A stretch of DNA of 64,000 nt. Origin: Idiomarina sp. (GTDB taxonomy: Bacteria > Pseudomonadota > Gammaproteobacteria > Enterobacterales > Alteromonadaceae). Where the stretch lies: the NCBI GenBank assembly GCA_020832105.1, contig JAFIFH010000064.1, positions 1 to 64,000 of the forward strand. Direction: 5' to 3'. Position numbers and translations under genes: made by a program. Of the stretch, positions 22,228 through 31,094 are shown piece after piece (position 1 is the stretch's first letter; each line of letters opens with the position of its first letter). The notes below the pieces were generated by a model. That model was not told the origin of the DNA. It did no database searches and saw only the letters and a list, made by a program, of their open reading frames with translations.

Positions 22228-22518
22228 TTGTTCGGAAAAGATGAACCATATGCAGTGACAGGTAATACGATTTCACTGACGGATGACAATAAGTCGCTGC
22301 TTTTAGTTACCCCTGGTCGTTACGAAAACATTCTGGTCAGCCGCTATGGTGTTGAGCTAACTGACCTGGACCCAGTGCGCAGAGCGAATGTGAAAAACGT
22401 TGTGCTGAGTGAGTTGTTTAAACGTGATAAAACATTTTTCTTTGTGCGTGCAGGTGGCGTTGAGTATCAAATTGACCTCAAATACACCGCAAGCCCGATT
22501 ACCGAAGTTAAGTTTTAG
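22228..22518 (+). CDS. Hypothetical protein (about 96 aa if TTG start at 22228)
   Basis: ORF 22153-22518; SD gagga precedes TTG 22228 (MFGKDEPYAVTGNTISLTDDNKSLLLVTPGRYENILVSRYGVELTDLDPV...). Start uncertain. Confidence 0.5.
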   Translation: MFGKDEPYAVTGNTISLTDDNKSLLLVTPGRYENILVSRYGVELTDLDPVRRANVKNVVLSELFKRDKTFFFVRAGGVEYQIDLKYTASPITEVKF

Positions 22519-23563
22519 CCCCATTCGCCACGCTAACGACGGTACTTTGCGGTGCCGTCCGTTTCGCCTGACCCGCGTTGCTCGCTCCCCTGCGCGCTGG
22601 CTCGCCATCATCTTTACTTTTAGCCTTGCTGTGAGCTTTAGCCTGACCAGTACCACCGCGTTTGCCCAACCAACACCTGAGCTACAGCTGCAACGGCAGG
22701 TAGACAACGAACAGACCCTGTTCGACTATCAGTTTCGAGATATTGAAGGGCAGTCACAAAGGCTTCAGTTCAGCATCCCCCAGCAGGTTTTGTTGCGCAC
22801 GCCTATTGTGTTTCGCCCCCTCAGTCAGTCACGTTTGCTTCGCGAAATGGCGGTCGCCCAGCGCGCCTACGCTAACCAGCAGGGTTGGCGCGATGCTCGC
22901 CTGACAATCCGCAATGGCGAGTTAGAGTACGAGCTCATGCAGGGTGATCTCGCCAGCCGTAATACTCGCCTGCGCCGATGGCAACAGGCTGAGCAAGAGG
23001 CATACGCAGAGGTGTTACGGCGCAATTACTACCAACAGTTACGCCAGCATAGCGGCCGCCAGGGCTATACCCCAGACCACCCGCGTATTGCGGCTGAATC
23101 GGGTGCACTGCTGACCCCCGTAAGCGATGCATTAACGGCGATTCTCACTGACACATATGGTACCTATAACCCGCGCCAGGCGCTTGCCTACGTGACCCAG
23201 TTTATCCAGCAAATCCCCTATGACGACTTTACTGACCGGTTGGCAAGTCCGGGTGCAGGGTTCATTGCCCCGGGCCGTCTGCTGTACGAAAACCGCGGCG
23301 ACTGCGACAGCAAAGTGACGCTGCTAGCGACACTGATGGCGAACCTGTTTCCGCACATTGAACGACGGATTGTGTATCTACCGGGTCACGCAATGTTTGC
23401 ACTCAATATTGAAGCTGCCGCCGACGATATCTTTGTCCGCGACAGCGAACTCGAGTTTGTTATTGCCGACCCGACCGGGCCCGCACAACTAGCCGTGGGT
23501 GAGGCCGCTCGCGCGTATCAAAGTCAGCTGCGCAGCGGCGCCGTTACCGTCCTTGGTATCTAG
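22409..23563 (+). CDS. Transglutaminase-like family protein, exported
   Basis: Cys-His-Asp pattern GDCDSKVTLLATLM / LPGHAMFAL / VIADPTG. Signal-like WLAIIFTFSLAVSFSLTSTTAFAQP. The real start is probably downstream, near 22520-22550. Confidence 0.72.
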   Translation: MSCLNVIKHFSLCVQVALSIKLTSNTPQARLPKLSFSPIRHANDGTLRCRPFRLTRVARSPARWLAIIFTFSLAVSFSLTSTTAFAQPTPELQLQRQVDNEQTLFDYQFRDIEGQSQRLQFSIPQQVLLRTPIVFRPLSQSRLLREMAVAQRAYANQQGWRDARLTIRNGELEYELMQGDLASRNTRLRRWQQAEQEAYAEVLRRNYYQQLRQHSGRQGYTPDHPRIAAESGALLTPVSDALTAILTDTYGTYNPRQALAYVTQFIQQIPYDDFTDRLASPGAGFIAPGRLLYENRGDCDSKVTLLATLMANLFPHIERRIVYLPGHAMFALNIEAAADDIFVRDSELEFVIADPTGPAQLAVGEAARAYQSQLRSGAVTVLGI

Positions 23564-23580
23564 CCCTGGTCGGGTGTAGC

Positions 23581-25020
23581 CTACAGGTTTTCCTCTGCAT
23601 ACTGCGCCAACGAACTGCGCACCACCCCATTGAGGTTCATCGTCGCACTGCCATGATAGTTTTTGAAGCGCTCCACCAGGTAAGTTAAACCCGAGGTTAA
23701 CGCGGTTAAATAATAGCTATCGATCTGCGCCAGGTTGCCAGAGCAGATGATCTTGGTGCCACTGCCACAGCGCGTGATAATAGTTTTCAGTTGTGACGCA
23801 GTCAGGTTCTGCGACTCGTCCAAAATCACGATGGCATTTTGGATACTACGACCACGCATAAAGTTAATCGATTTAAACTGGATATTGGCCTTCTTCATGG
23901 TGTAATCCAGGCTCGACTCCATATGCTCGTCGCTCTTATGCAGAACCTCGAGGCTATCGGTAATCGCTGCCAGCCATGGGGCCATTTTTTCTTCTTCGGT
24001 ACCTGGCAGGAAACCTATGGATTCGGCAATTTCCGGGGTGCTGCGGGTGACGATAATTTTCTCGTAAATTCCCTTTTCTACCACCTGCTCTAGCGCTGCG
24101 GCCAGTGCTAACAATGTCTTACCACAGCCTGCCGGGCCAGTCAGAATCACCAGATCTATAGTGGGATCGAGCAACGCATTCATGCCCATCGCCTGGTAGA
24201 TATTTTTCGGCGCTATGCCCCAGGCCCGCTGCCCCATCAGTCTTTCACGACTGAGGTCCTGAATCTTCACCCGTTTACTGTCATAACTTTCCACTCGTGC
24301 GGCAAAGTGCTCAGTCTCATCGAGAATATATTCATTCGGAAACGCGTTGGGAAATACGCTCAACGGCACGTAGTGGTAAGTCTCCCGACCGTCTTGCTCG
24401 GTTTGTACATCAGTGACATGTGCCCAGAAATCCCCGGGGAACTGGTAGAAGCCTTTGTTAAGCAGCTTGATGTCATCAATCAACTGATCAGTACGATAGT
24501 CTTCGACTCGCTTCACCCCAGCGCCTTTCGCTTTCAGGCGCATATTAATATCTTTGGTGACCAGTACGACCTGGCCAGTGCGGGCGATTTGTAAATCCAG
24601 CGCTGCCTGAATAATACGATGGTCATTCTCACTTAACGACAACGACGCATCTCTTTGGCGCAACTGAAAGTCTGGGAATATCGACAAATGACCGACGGCG
24701 TGGTGCTCCCCGCTGACCCGGGTTAAGGGCACCCCAGCAGTAATCTGTTCTGGTGTGGCGTCATGCAAAGCTTCTTCAAGAGCCCGAATGGCAACTCGGG
24801 CGTCACGACTGACATCTTTTTGGCGATCTTTAATGTTGTCGAGCTCTTCAAGCACAACCATAGGAATAATCACGTTGTGTTCTTCGAAATTAAGAAAAGC
24901 GAGGGGTTCGTGGAGCAGAATATTGGTGTCTAGTACGTAGTGTTTAACATGGTTGTTGGCGGTGTTTGCAGTATTCGAACTCACTGCAGAGATACTTGTT
25001 GCAGACTCAGATCCTGGCAT
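23581..25020 (-). CDS. PhoH family protein with N-terminal PIN domain
   Basis: 479 aa with PIN domain KHYVLDTNILLHEPLAFLNFEEHNVIIPMVVLEELD and PhoH P-loop LTGPAGCGKTLLALAAALEQ, ILDESQN. Confidence 0.93.
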   Translation of the reverse strand: MPGSESATSISAVSSNTANTANNHVKHYVLDTNILLHEPLAFLNFEEHNVIIPMVVLEELDNIKDRQKDVSRDARVAIRALEEALHDATPEQITAGVPLTRVSGEHHAVGHLSIFPDFQLRQRDASLSLSENDHRIIQAALDLQIARTGQVVLVTKDINMRLKAKGAGVKRVEDYRTDQLIDDIKLLNKGFYQFPGDFWAHVTDVQTEQDGRETYHYVPLSVFPNAFPNEYILDETEHFAARVESYDSKRVKIQDLSRERLMGQRAWGIAPKNIYQAMGMNALLDPTIDLVILTGPAGCGKTLLALAAALEQVVEKGIYEKIIVTRSTPEIAESIGFLPGTEEEKMAPWLAAITDSLEVLHKSDEHMESSLDYTMKKANIQFKSINFMRGRSIQNAIVILDESQNLTASQLKTIITRCGSGTKIICSGNLAQIDSYYLTALTSGLTYLVERFKNYHGSATMNLNGVVRSSLAQYAEENL

Positions 25021-25217
25021 AGGGAGATCCTCTGGTAGACTTTCTACTATTATTGTTCGTCCTGTACTCTTTTTAGCATAGCCTCTGGTATTCTAGTAGC
25101 GACTTTTAACTACATTTTTTTTACTCTTTCCAGAGCATAGCTTTGATACCATAGCGACGCCCGAAGTTTCAGTTCCGGCATACATTCTGATTGATTAGCT
25201 AAGCAGGAAGACGTTCC

Positions 25218-27866
25218 TTGAATGATTTTGTAATTGGCCAGCGCTGGCTAAGTGAAACAGAGATTGAATTAGGTTTAGGTATTGTCACCGGCATGAACGG
25301 ACGGCAAGTGTCCATTCTGTTCCCCGCGAACGGAGAAGTGCGAGCCTACGCTATGAGTAGCGCGCCGTTAACCCGCTACCTTCTCGATCCGGAAGAGACC
25401 GCTTTGCACAGCGACAATTGGTCGTTTGAAGTTGAACGCGTTGAAGACCAAAACGGCGTACTTGTCTATCACGGTCAACGGGACGGCAAGCCGGTACAGG
25501 TGATAGAAACTCAATTGCACTATCAGGTTCAGCTTAGCAGCCCGTTGACCCGGCTACTCGCCGGTCAGTTTGATCGCGTCAATCACTATAATTTGCGCCA
25601 GCAAAGCAGTGTCGCCATGCGCCATTGGCTCGAGCATCCGGCCCGTGGCCTGCTTGGAGCCCGAATCGACTTGCTTCCGCATCAACTCTATGTTGCTCAT
25701 ACCATTGGCCGCCGGGCGAAGCCCCGGGTGTTACTGGCCGATGAAGTTGGCTTAGGTAAAACCATTGAAGCGGGGTTGATTATGCAGACCCAGTTGCTCA
25801 ATGGCGATGCCTCACGGGTCCTTATCCGGGTGCCTGACCCTCTGCTTAACCAGTGGATGATTGAGCTCCGCCGACGTTTTAACCTGGCGTTTAGTATCAT
25901 TGATGAGAGCTATATTGCAGCAGCTGCCGAGAGTGGTGAAAACCCCTTCAATCAGGTGCAACTCGCGCTGTGCCCCGCGTCCTTGCTGGATGAAGAGGAC
26001 ACGCTGCTGCAGGCGCTTGCCTGTGACTGGGACTTAGTCGTGGTTGACGAGGCCCACCAACTTAATACCGAGCAGCGAGAGAGTATCCGCGATTTAAGTG
26101 AAGACCATGGGTTGCTCCTGCTCACCGCTACCCCGGACCAGGGTGGCGCCGATACCCATTTTGAACAACTGAACTTGCTCGATCCCCAACGTTTTCATGA
26201 CCTTGAAGCCTTTCGCGCCGAACAAGCCCATTACCAACAAGTCGCAGACCAAGCGAAGTCACTCGACAATGACAGTGACGCGCTGAATGAGTTACTCGAT
26301 GAGCACGGCACTGGCCGTGTTCTGATGCGTAACACCCGGGCCAATGTCAGTGGTTTCCCACTGCGCCGCTATCACGCGCACACGCTAAGCTTTGATCCCA
26401 CCGATGGTGACTCTGAACTGGCGGTCAAAATTGCTTGGTTGCATGAATTCGCGCGCAAACAAGGTGGCGACAAACTATTGGTGATGATGCAAAGTCAGCT
26501 TCAGGTTGAAGAAGTGGCGGCGATGCTGCGGATCAAATATGGGCGCCATACCGCGCAATTTCATGAGGGCATGACCTTACTTGAGCGCGATCGGGCTGCG
26601 GCATTTTTTGCCGACAACGAAGACGGTGCGCAACTCCTGTTAAGCTCAGAAATTGGCGGCGAAGGCCGCAACTTTCAGTTCGCGCAGCATCTGGTGATGT
26701 TAGATTTACCGGCCCACCCGGACAAGCTTGAACAGCGGATTGGTCGGTTAGATCGAATCGGCCAACTTGATGCCTTTGATATTCATGTACCTATGATAGC
26801 CGATTCTGCAGACGCTCGCCTGGCGACCTGGTACGACCAAGGCATGCAAGCCTTCACTCAGCCAAACGCGACCGGGCATGCGCTCATGGAACGCCTTGGC
26901 AGAGCAATGAAGACCGGTTTACAAGGCGACAGTGAAGCCTTCGCTGCATTGCTTGAGCAGACGCAGCAAGCGGTCAGTGAGATTCGCGCCCAATTGGCTG
27001 CCGGCCGTGACCGTTTGCTGGAGCTCAACTCGTGCCGCCTGTCGGTGGCGGCGCCTTTACGCGAGTCCATTATGCTCAGTGACGAGAGCACGGAGCTGGC
27101 CACCTTTATGTTCAGCTTTTGGGACCAGTTTGGTGTCGATGTTGAAGACAAAGACGACCAACGACTGATTATCAAACCCGGTCAGAACTTTGCTGCAAAC
27201 GGTTTACCTGGCCTGGATGAAGAAGGCAGTTTGGTCACCTTTCATCGCACCACGGCGCTGCATTACGATGACGTGCAGTTTTTAACCTGGGAACACCCTC
27301 AGGTACTGACCGCCCTAGAGCTGGTCATGACCGAAAATCACGGTAGCGCATGTGTGGCCATTTTAAAAAATAAAGCACTCCCTGCCGGACACTGGTTTGT
27401 CGAGCTCAATGTTCGCGCCAGCTTACCCCAAGCCCCCACGATTGGCTTAGAAAGGCTGTATCCAACACCGATGGTACGCGTTTTGAGCGACAGCCAGGGC
27501 CGTGATTTGAGCACCAAGATTAATGCTGAGACCTTGACCAAGCAGCTGCATTTCGTCAACAAGAAGACCGCTGCACAGATGATCAAAGCGCTGCGTAAAC
27601 CGATTCAACAGGTCGTTAAAAGCCAGCTTGATAAAGCTCAGCAACAATTGCTGCAAGATTGCAGTGACGCTGCCGCTAAACGTTTGCAGCAAATAGATAG
27701 GGAGATTACCCGGCTGCAACACCTGCAGGCTAAAAACCCGAGTATTCGCAACGACGAAATCGACACCCTGAAGGCACAACGTGACGCCTGGGCAAGTGCC
27801 TTTAATGCCCCACAAATAACCGTTGATTCGATGCGGGTCATTGTTAATGCGGGCACCGACAGTTAA
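25218..27866 (+). CDS. rapA: RNA polymerase-associated protein RapA (Swi2/Snf2 ATPase)
   Basis: 882 aa FVIGQRWLSETEIELGLGIV...VLLADEVGLGKTIEAGLIMQTQ...VVDEAHQL...EQRIGRLDRIGQ. Apparent TTG start at 25218. Confidence 0.96.
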   Translation: MNDFVIGQRWLSETEIELGLGIVTGMNGRQVSILFPANGEVRAYAMSSAPLTRYLLDPEETALHSDNWSFEVERVEDQNGVLVYHGQRDGKPVQVIETQLHYQVQLSSPLTRLLAGQFDRVNHYNLRQQSSVAMRHWLEHPARGLLGARIDLLPHQLYVAHTIGRRAKPRVLLADEVGLGKTIEAGLIMQTQLLNGDASRVLIRVPDPLLNQWMIELRRRFNLAFSIIDESYIAAAAESGENPFNQVQLALCPASLLDEEDTLLQALACDWDLVVVDEAHQLNTEQRESIRDLSEDHGLLLLTATPDQGGADTHFEQLNLLDPQRFHDLEAFRAEQAHYQQVADQAKSLDNDSDALNELLDEHGTGRVLMRNTRANVSGFPLRRYHAHTLSFDPTDGDSELAVKIAWLHEFARKQGGDKLLVMMQSQLQVEEVAAMLRIKYGRHTAQFHEGMTLLERDRAAAFFADNEDGAQLLLSSEIGGEGRNFQFAQHLVMLDLPAHPDKLEQRIGRLDRIGQLDAFDIHVPMIADSADARLATWYDQGMQAFTQPNATGHALMERLGRAMKTGLQGDSEAFAALLEQTQQAVSEIRAQLAAGRDRLLELNSCRLSVAAPLRESIMLSDESTELATFMFSFWDQFGVDVEDKDDQRLIIKPGQNFAANGLPGLDEEGSLVTFHRTTALHYDDVQFLTWEHPQVLTALELVMTENHGSACVAILKNKALPAGHWFVELNVRASLPQAPTIGLERLYPTPMVRVLSDSQGRDLSTKINAETLTKQLHFVNKKTAAQMIKALRKPIQQVVKSQLDKAQQQLLQDCSDAAAKRLQQIDREITRLQHLQAKNPSIRNDEIDTLKAQRDAWASAFNAPQITVDSMRVIVNAGTDS

Positions 27867-28582
27867 TGGCGCGCCTGCCCCATGAGCATGCACATCCGTT
27901 GCCCACGCCTTCGCGGGCAACGGATGATTTTGTTTATGATCCACCACAACATCCGTATCTGAACCTGGTGTATTACGACAGCCATATCGTGGTGGCCAAC
28001 AAACCCAGTGGGCTACTCAGTGTGCCCGGCAAGGCACCCGCGCATCAAGACAGCCTGGAGCGGCGGTTGGCAAGAGTATGGCCGCAGATCCGGGTGGTCC
28101 ATCGACTGGATATGGCAACCTCAGGGCTGATTCTGTTTGCCTTGCACAAAGGTGCGCAAAGTGCGCTGGGTAAGCAGTTTCAGGCCCGCACTGTAGAAAA
28201 GTGCTATATCGCCCGGGTGGCTGGCCAATTGCCCACAGAGCATGGGGAGGTCAATCTTCCATTACGCTGTGACTGGCCCAATCGGCCGAAACAAATGGTC
28301 TGTCAGGATGAAGGTAAGGCGTCGCTGACGCGTTATCAGGTTGCCCAGTATGACCCGCTGACTCACCACAGTGACGTGCGCTTGTACCCATATACTGGTC
28401 GCTCTCATCAGTTGCGTGTGCATATGGATGCCATTGGCTGCCCGATTCTTGGTGACCGCCTGTATGGCACCCAGGCGTCGCAACAGGCCGCTTCGCGGCT
28501 GTTGCTGCATGCACACTGGCTGAGCTTTACCCACCCTGTAACTGAAACGCCGCTGGAGTTCACCCTGCAAGCGCCTTTTTAG
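27866..28582 (+). CDS. rluA: Dual-specificity pseudouridine synthase RluA
   Basis: 238 aa VVANKPSGLLSVPGK...VHRLDMATSGLILFAL...CDWPNRPKQMVC...TGRSHQLRVHM. ATG overlaps the rapA stop (TAATG). Confidence 0.92.
   Translation: MARLPHEHAHPLPTPSRATDDFVYDPPQHPYLNLVYYDSHIVVANKPSGLLSVPGKAPAHQDSLERRLARVWPQIRVVHRLDMATSGLILFALHKGAQSALGKQFQARTVEKCYIARVAGQLPTEHGEVNLPLRCDWPNRPKQMVCQDEGKASLTRYQVAQYDPLTHHSDVRLYPYTGRSHQLRVHMDAIGCPILGDRLYGTQASQQAASRLLLHAHWLSFTHPVTETPLEFTLQAPF
27893..27926 (+). terminator. Terminator-like hairpin inside the 5' end of the rluA ORF
   Basis: CATCCGTTGCCC-acgccttcgc-GGGCAACGGATG, a perfect 12-bp stem followed by attttgtttatg. Confidence 0.5.
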
Positions 28583-28645
28583 AACGCCCTCTGCCTGCCT
28601 CAATTTAACGATAAATATTTTTCCAGGGCAGCCGATACAACTGGC

Positions 28646-29518
28646 ATGAAAATAATTCCGGTTTCTCTTATGGCTCGCTGCAAAAGGTACTGCCTGCATT
28701 CGTTCACTGCGTTGCTTGCAGCAGCCTTAAGCCTGGCTGCCGCACAAGTGGCCTTGGCTGCAGCCGACGATCTCGCCTACTATCTGCCCCCCGGCGAAGT
28801 CGTCTGGCTGGGTGCAAGCGAGGATGCACTGCGGGCTGCCGCAGAGGATGAGCAGCCTACACCGCTTAGAATGCTGTTATTGGCACGGGAAAACGAGCAG
28901 GCCTACGACCGTGGTAGCTTAATTTTTATTCCCGAGCTGGGTACTCACCCAATGCAATCGGTACCGGTCAGGCTTTGGTATCAGGGCATGCCCGCGTATG
29001 GCTGGTATAGCTATGCCATTCAGCCGCCGACAGCACAGGTCATCGAGTTTAGTTGGCAGGAAGACAGCAGTCAGCGTTATGCCCAAGGTGCTGACCTTAC
29101 CCCCTTGCATGACGCCATGGCGCAACGTTTAAGCTTAGCGGTAGAGCACGCGGCACATCAGCCTGGGCCGCTGATCATTGTCGCTCAGGGGGTTAGTGCA
29201 GCACTGGTAACAGATCTGCTGGCCCGGGGTGACTACCCGCAAATCGATGCGCTGGTGATGGTTGGTGCGCATTATCCACAATGGCAGCTTAATCAGGCCC
29301 TGGCCACCACCACCGCGCAACTACGCATACCGGTGTTAGACTTTATCCCCCAGCATAGTCATAGCTGGGTGCTCGAGCATAGCGCCCGACGCCAGCAACA
29401 GACCCAGCGTCACCAGCATCCAAGTTACCGTCAGCGGACCTTGCTCGCTAACCGAGCCAATGACCCGCGTTACCTCATCCATCAACTATACGGTTGGCTA
29501 CAAAGCGAAGATTTTTAA
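28646..29518 (+). CDS. DUF3530-like alpha/beta-hydrolase-type exported protein
   Basis: 290 aa with signal peptide; LLARENEQAYDRGSLIFIPELGTHPMQ and VAQGVSAALVTDLLARGDYPQIDALVMVGAHYP. Family assigned by eye. Confidence 0.6.
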   Translation: MKIIPVSLMARCKRYCLHSFTALLAAALSLAAAQVALAAADDLAYYLPPGEVVWLGASEDALRAAAEDEQPTPLRMLLLARENEQAYDRGSLIFIPELGTHPMQSVPVRLWYQGMPAYGWYSYAIQPPTAQVIEFSWQEDSSQRYAQGADLTPLHDAMAQRLSLAVEHAAHQPGPLIIVAQGVSAALVTDLLARGDYPQIDALVMVGAHYPQWQLNQALATTTAQLRIPVLDFIPQHSHSWVLEHSARRQQQTQRHQHPSYRQRTLLANRANDPRYLIHQLYGWLQSEDF

Positions 29519-30387
29519 CGTAGTCCGCGGGCACGTTTAATCCGATCATAGGCAGACTGAATGTCCTGGCTACGGCGAGTCGCCGTTTTCAGCATCTGTT
29601 CTGGCAGACCCTGCGCCGCAAGCTTGTCAGGATGATGTTCGCGCATCAGTTTGCGATACACCTTTTTTAACTCATCGTCAGCCACAGAAGCTTTTACCCC
29701 CAGGGACTGATACGCGTCGTCCAGCGCACTTTGCTCGTTTTGACGTTGATACTGTTGCCGCTGCCGCTGCTGTTCATGGCTACTGTAATGGGTGCCACTG
29801 CTATGCTGCTGACGCTGCGAAGATTGCTGAAAGCGTGCGCTGGCACCAGCCATCAACAACCATTTGTCTAACTGAAATTTATTGAAGCCAAGCGCCCGCG
29901 ATGCGCGCAGTAAAACATCATATTCACTGCGTTCAAGCTTGCGGTCATTCAGTGCGGCGTGCACCAGTTGCTCCATAAATAGCTGCAGCAAATCGTGGCG
30001 CCCCTGGCTGTCCTGACGAAACCTTTTCAGCGTCGCTTCCAGCGGAAAGGCCGGGTCTTTCCCTTCACGGAAGGCTTGTTGTGCTTCGCGCCTGGTCTCA
30101 CCCTTGAGTTCGAGGCTTTGCATTAACTGTTGTGCCTGCTCAATATCGGTTTCGGTCACCCGACCTTTGCTTTTTGCCAGATGCCCCATAGTCGCGAACA
30201 TCGCGAAGAAGAACGTCGCTTTGCTGGTATCAAGGTCCGGGTCTTTAAATAAAGATGAAAATCCACCCTGGCGTAGTTGCTGGGCATAACTGGTATCAAA
30301 CCAATAGCCGATCACAAACCCGAGAATGGCACCAGGGATGCGAGCGACCATAAAGCCAAGCACAGTGCCAATAATTTTTCCCCACAT
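29515..30387 (-). CDS. djlA: Co-chaperone DjlA (membrane-anchored DnaJ-like)
   Basis: MWGKIIGTVLGFMVARIPGAILGFVIGYWFD...J-domain DDELKKVYRKLMREHHPDKLAAQGLPEQMLKTA. ATG at 30387. Confidence 0.95.
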   Translation of the reverse strand: MWGKIIGTVLGFMVARIPGAILGFVIGYWFDTSYAQQLRQGGFSSLFKDPDLDTSKATFFFAMFATMGHLAKSKGRVTETDIEQAQQLMQSLELKGETRREAQQAFREGKDPAFPLEATLKRFRQDSQGRHDLLQLFMEQLVHAALNDRKLERSEYDVLLRASRALGFNKFQLDKWLLMAGASARFQQSSQRQQHSSGTHYSSHEQQRQRQQYQRQNEQSALDDAYQSLGVKASVADDELKKVYRKLMREHHPDKLAAQGLPEQMLKTATRRSQDIQSAYDRIKRARGLR

Positions 30388-30389
30388 CG

Positions 30390-31094
30390 CTACTTCGACT
30401 CCTTCTCTGTCCGGCCGCCTAACCAAGTATCCAGTTCATCCAGGCGCGCCGGGGTGCCCACGTCCCACCAGGCGCCTTGGTGCACCTGCCCGCCCAATTG
30501 CTTAGTGGCAATCGCCTTATCAAACAAGGGTTTGAGTTTGCGTGCAGTACTATCGAGGCCGGCGAAGAGTCGTGGACTGAGTATACTGAGACCAGCGAAA
30601 GTATATGTTGTTGGTGCTGAAGGTTGGGTCACTCGATCGCTGAGCAACGAAAAATCCCCCGCAGGATGGTGAGTAGGGTTCTCCACCAGCACCAGATGGC
30701 CTAAGTCAGTCGCCCCAAGCTGGGGTAACAGCGCGTAGTCAAGATCACTCCATACGTCGCCATTGACCACAATAAACGGCTCATCGCCCAGCAAGGGTAA
30801 TGCCTGGATGATACCGCCCGCGGTCTCTAGCCCACCGGCAGGTTCTGCAGACCAATGCACCTGAACCCCAAAGTCGCGACCATCGCCAATCGCGTCCTGC
30901 ATATGCTGCCCAAGCCAGGCGTGGTTGATGACGACATCACGCACACCGGCATGGGCAAGTTTTTGCAAATGAAAGAACAGCAAGGGTTGGCCGGCAACCT
31001 TAAGCATTGGCTTGGGACAAGTGTCAGTTAATGGACGCATGCGTTCGCCACGGCCAGCGGCGAGAATCATTGCTCTGCGCGGGGAACTAGTCAT
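30390..31094 (-). CDS. murU: N-acetylmuramate alpha-1-phosphate uridylyltransferase
   Basis: MTSSPRRAMILAAGRGERMRPLTDTCPKPMLKVAGQPLL nucleotidyltransferase next to amgK; ATG at 31094 overlaps the amgK stop. Confidence 0.9.
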   Translation of the reverse strand: MTSSPRRAMILAAGRGERMRPLTDTCPKPMLKVAGQPLLFFHLQKLAHAGVRDVVINHAWLGQHMQDAIGDGRDFGVQVHWSAEPAGGLETAGGIIQALPLLGDEPFIVVNGDVWSDLDYALLPQLGATDLGHLVLVENPTHHPAGDFSLLSDRVTQPSAPTTYTFAGLSILSPRLFAGLDSTARKLKPLFDKAIATKQLGGQVHQGAWWDVGTPARLDELDTWLGGRTEKESK

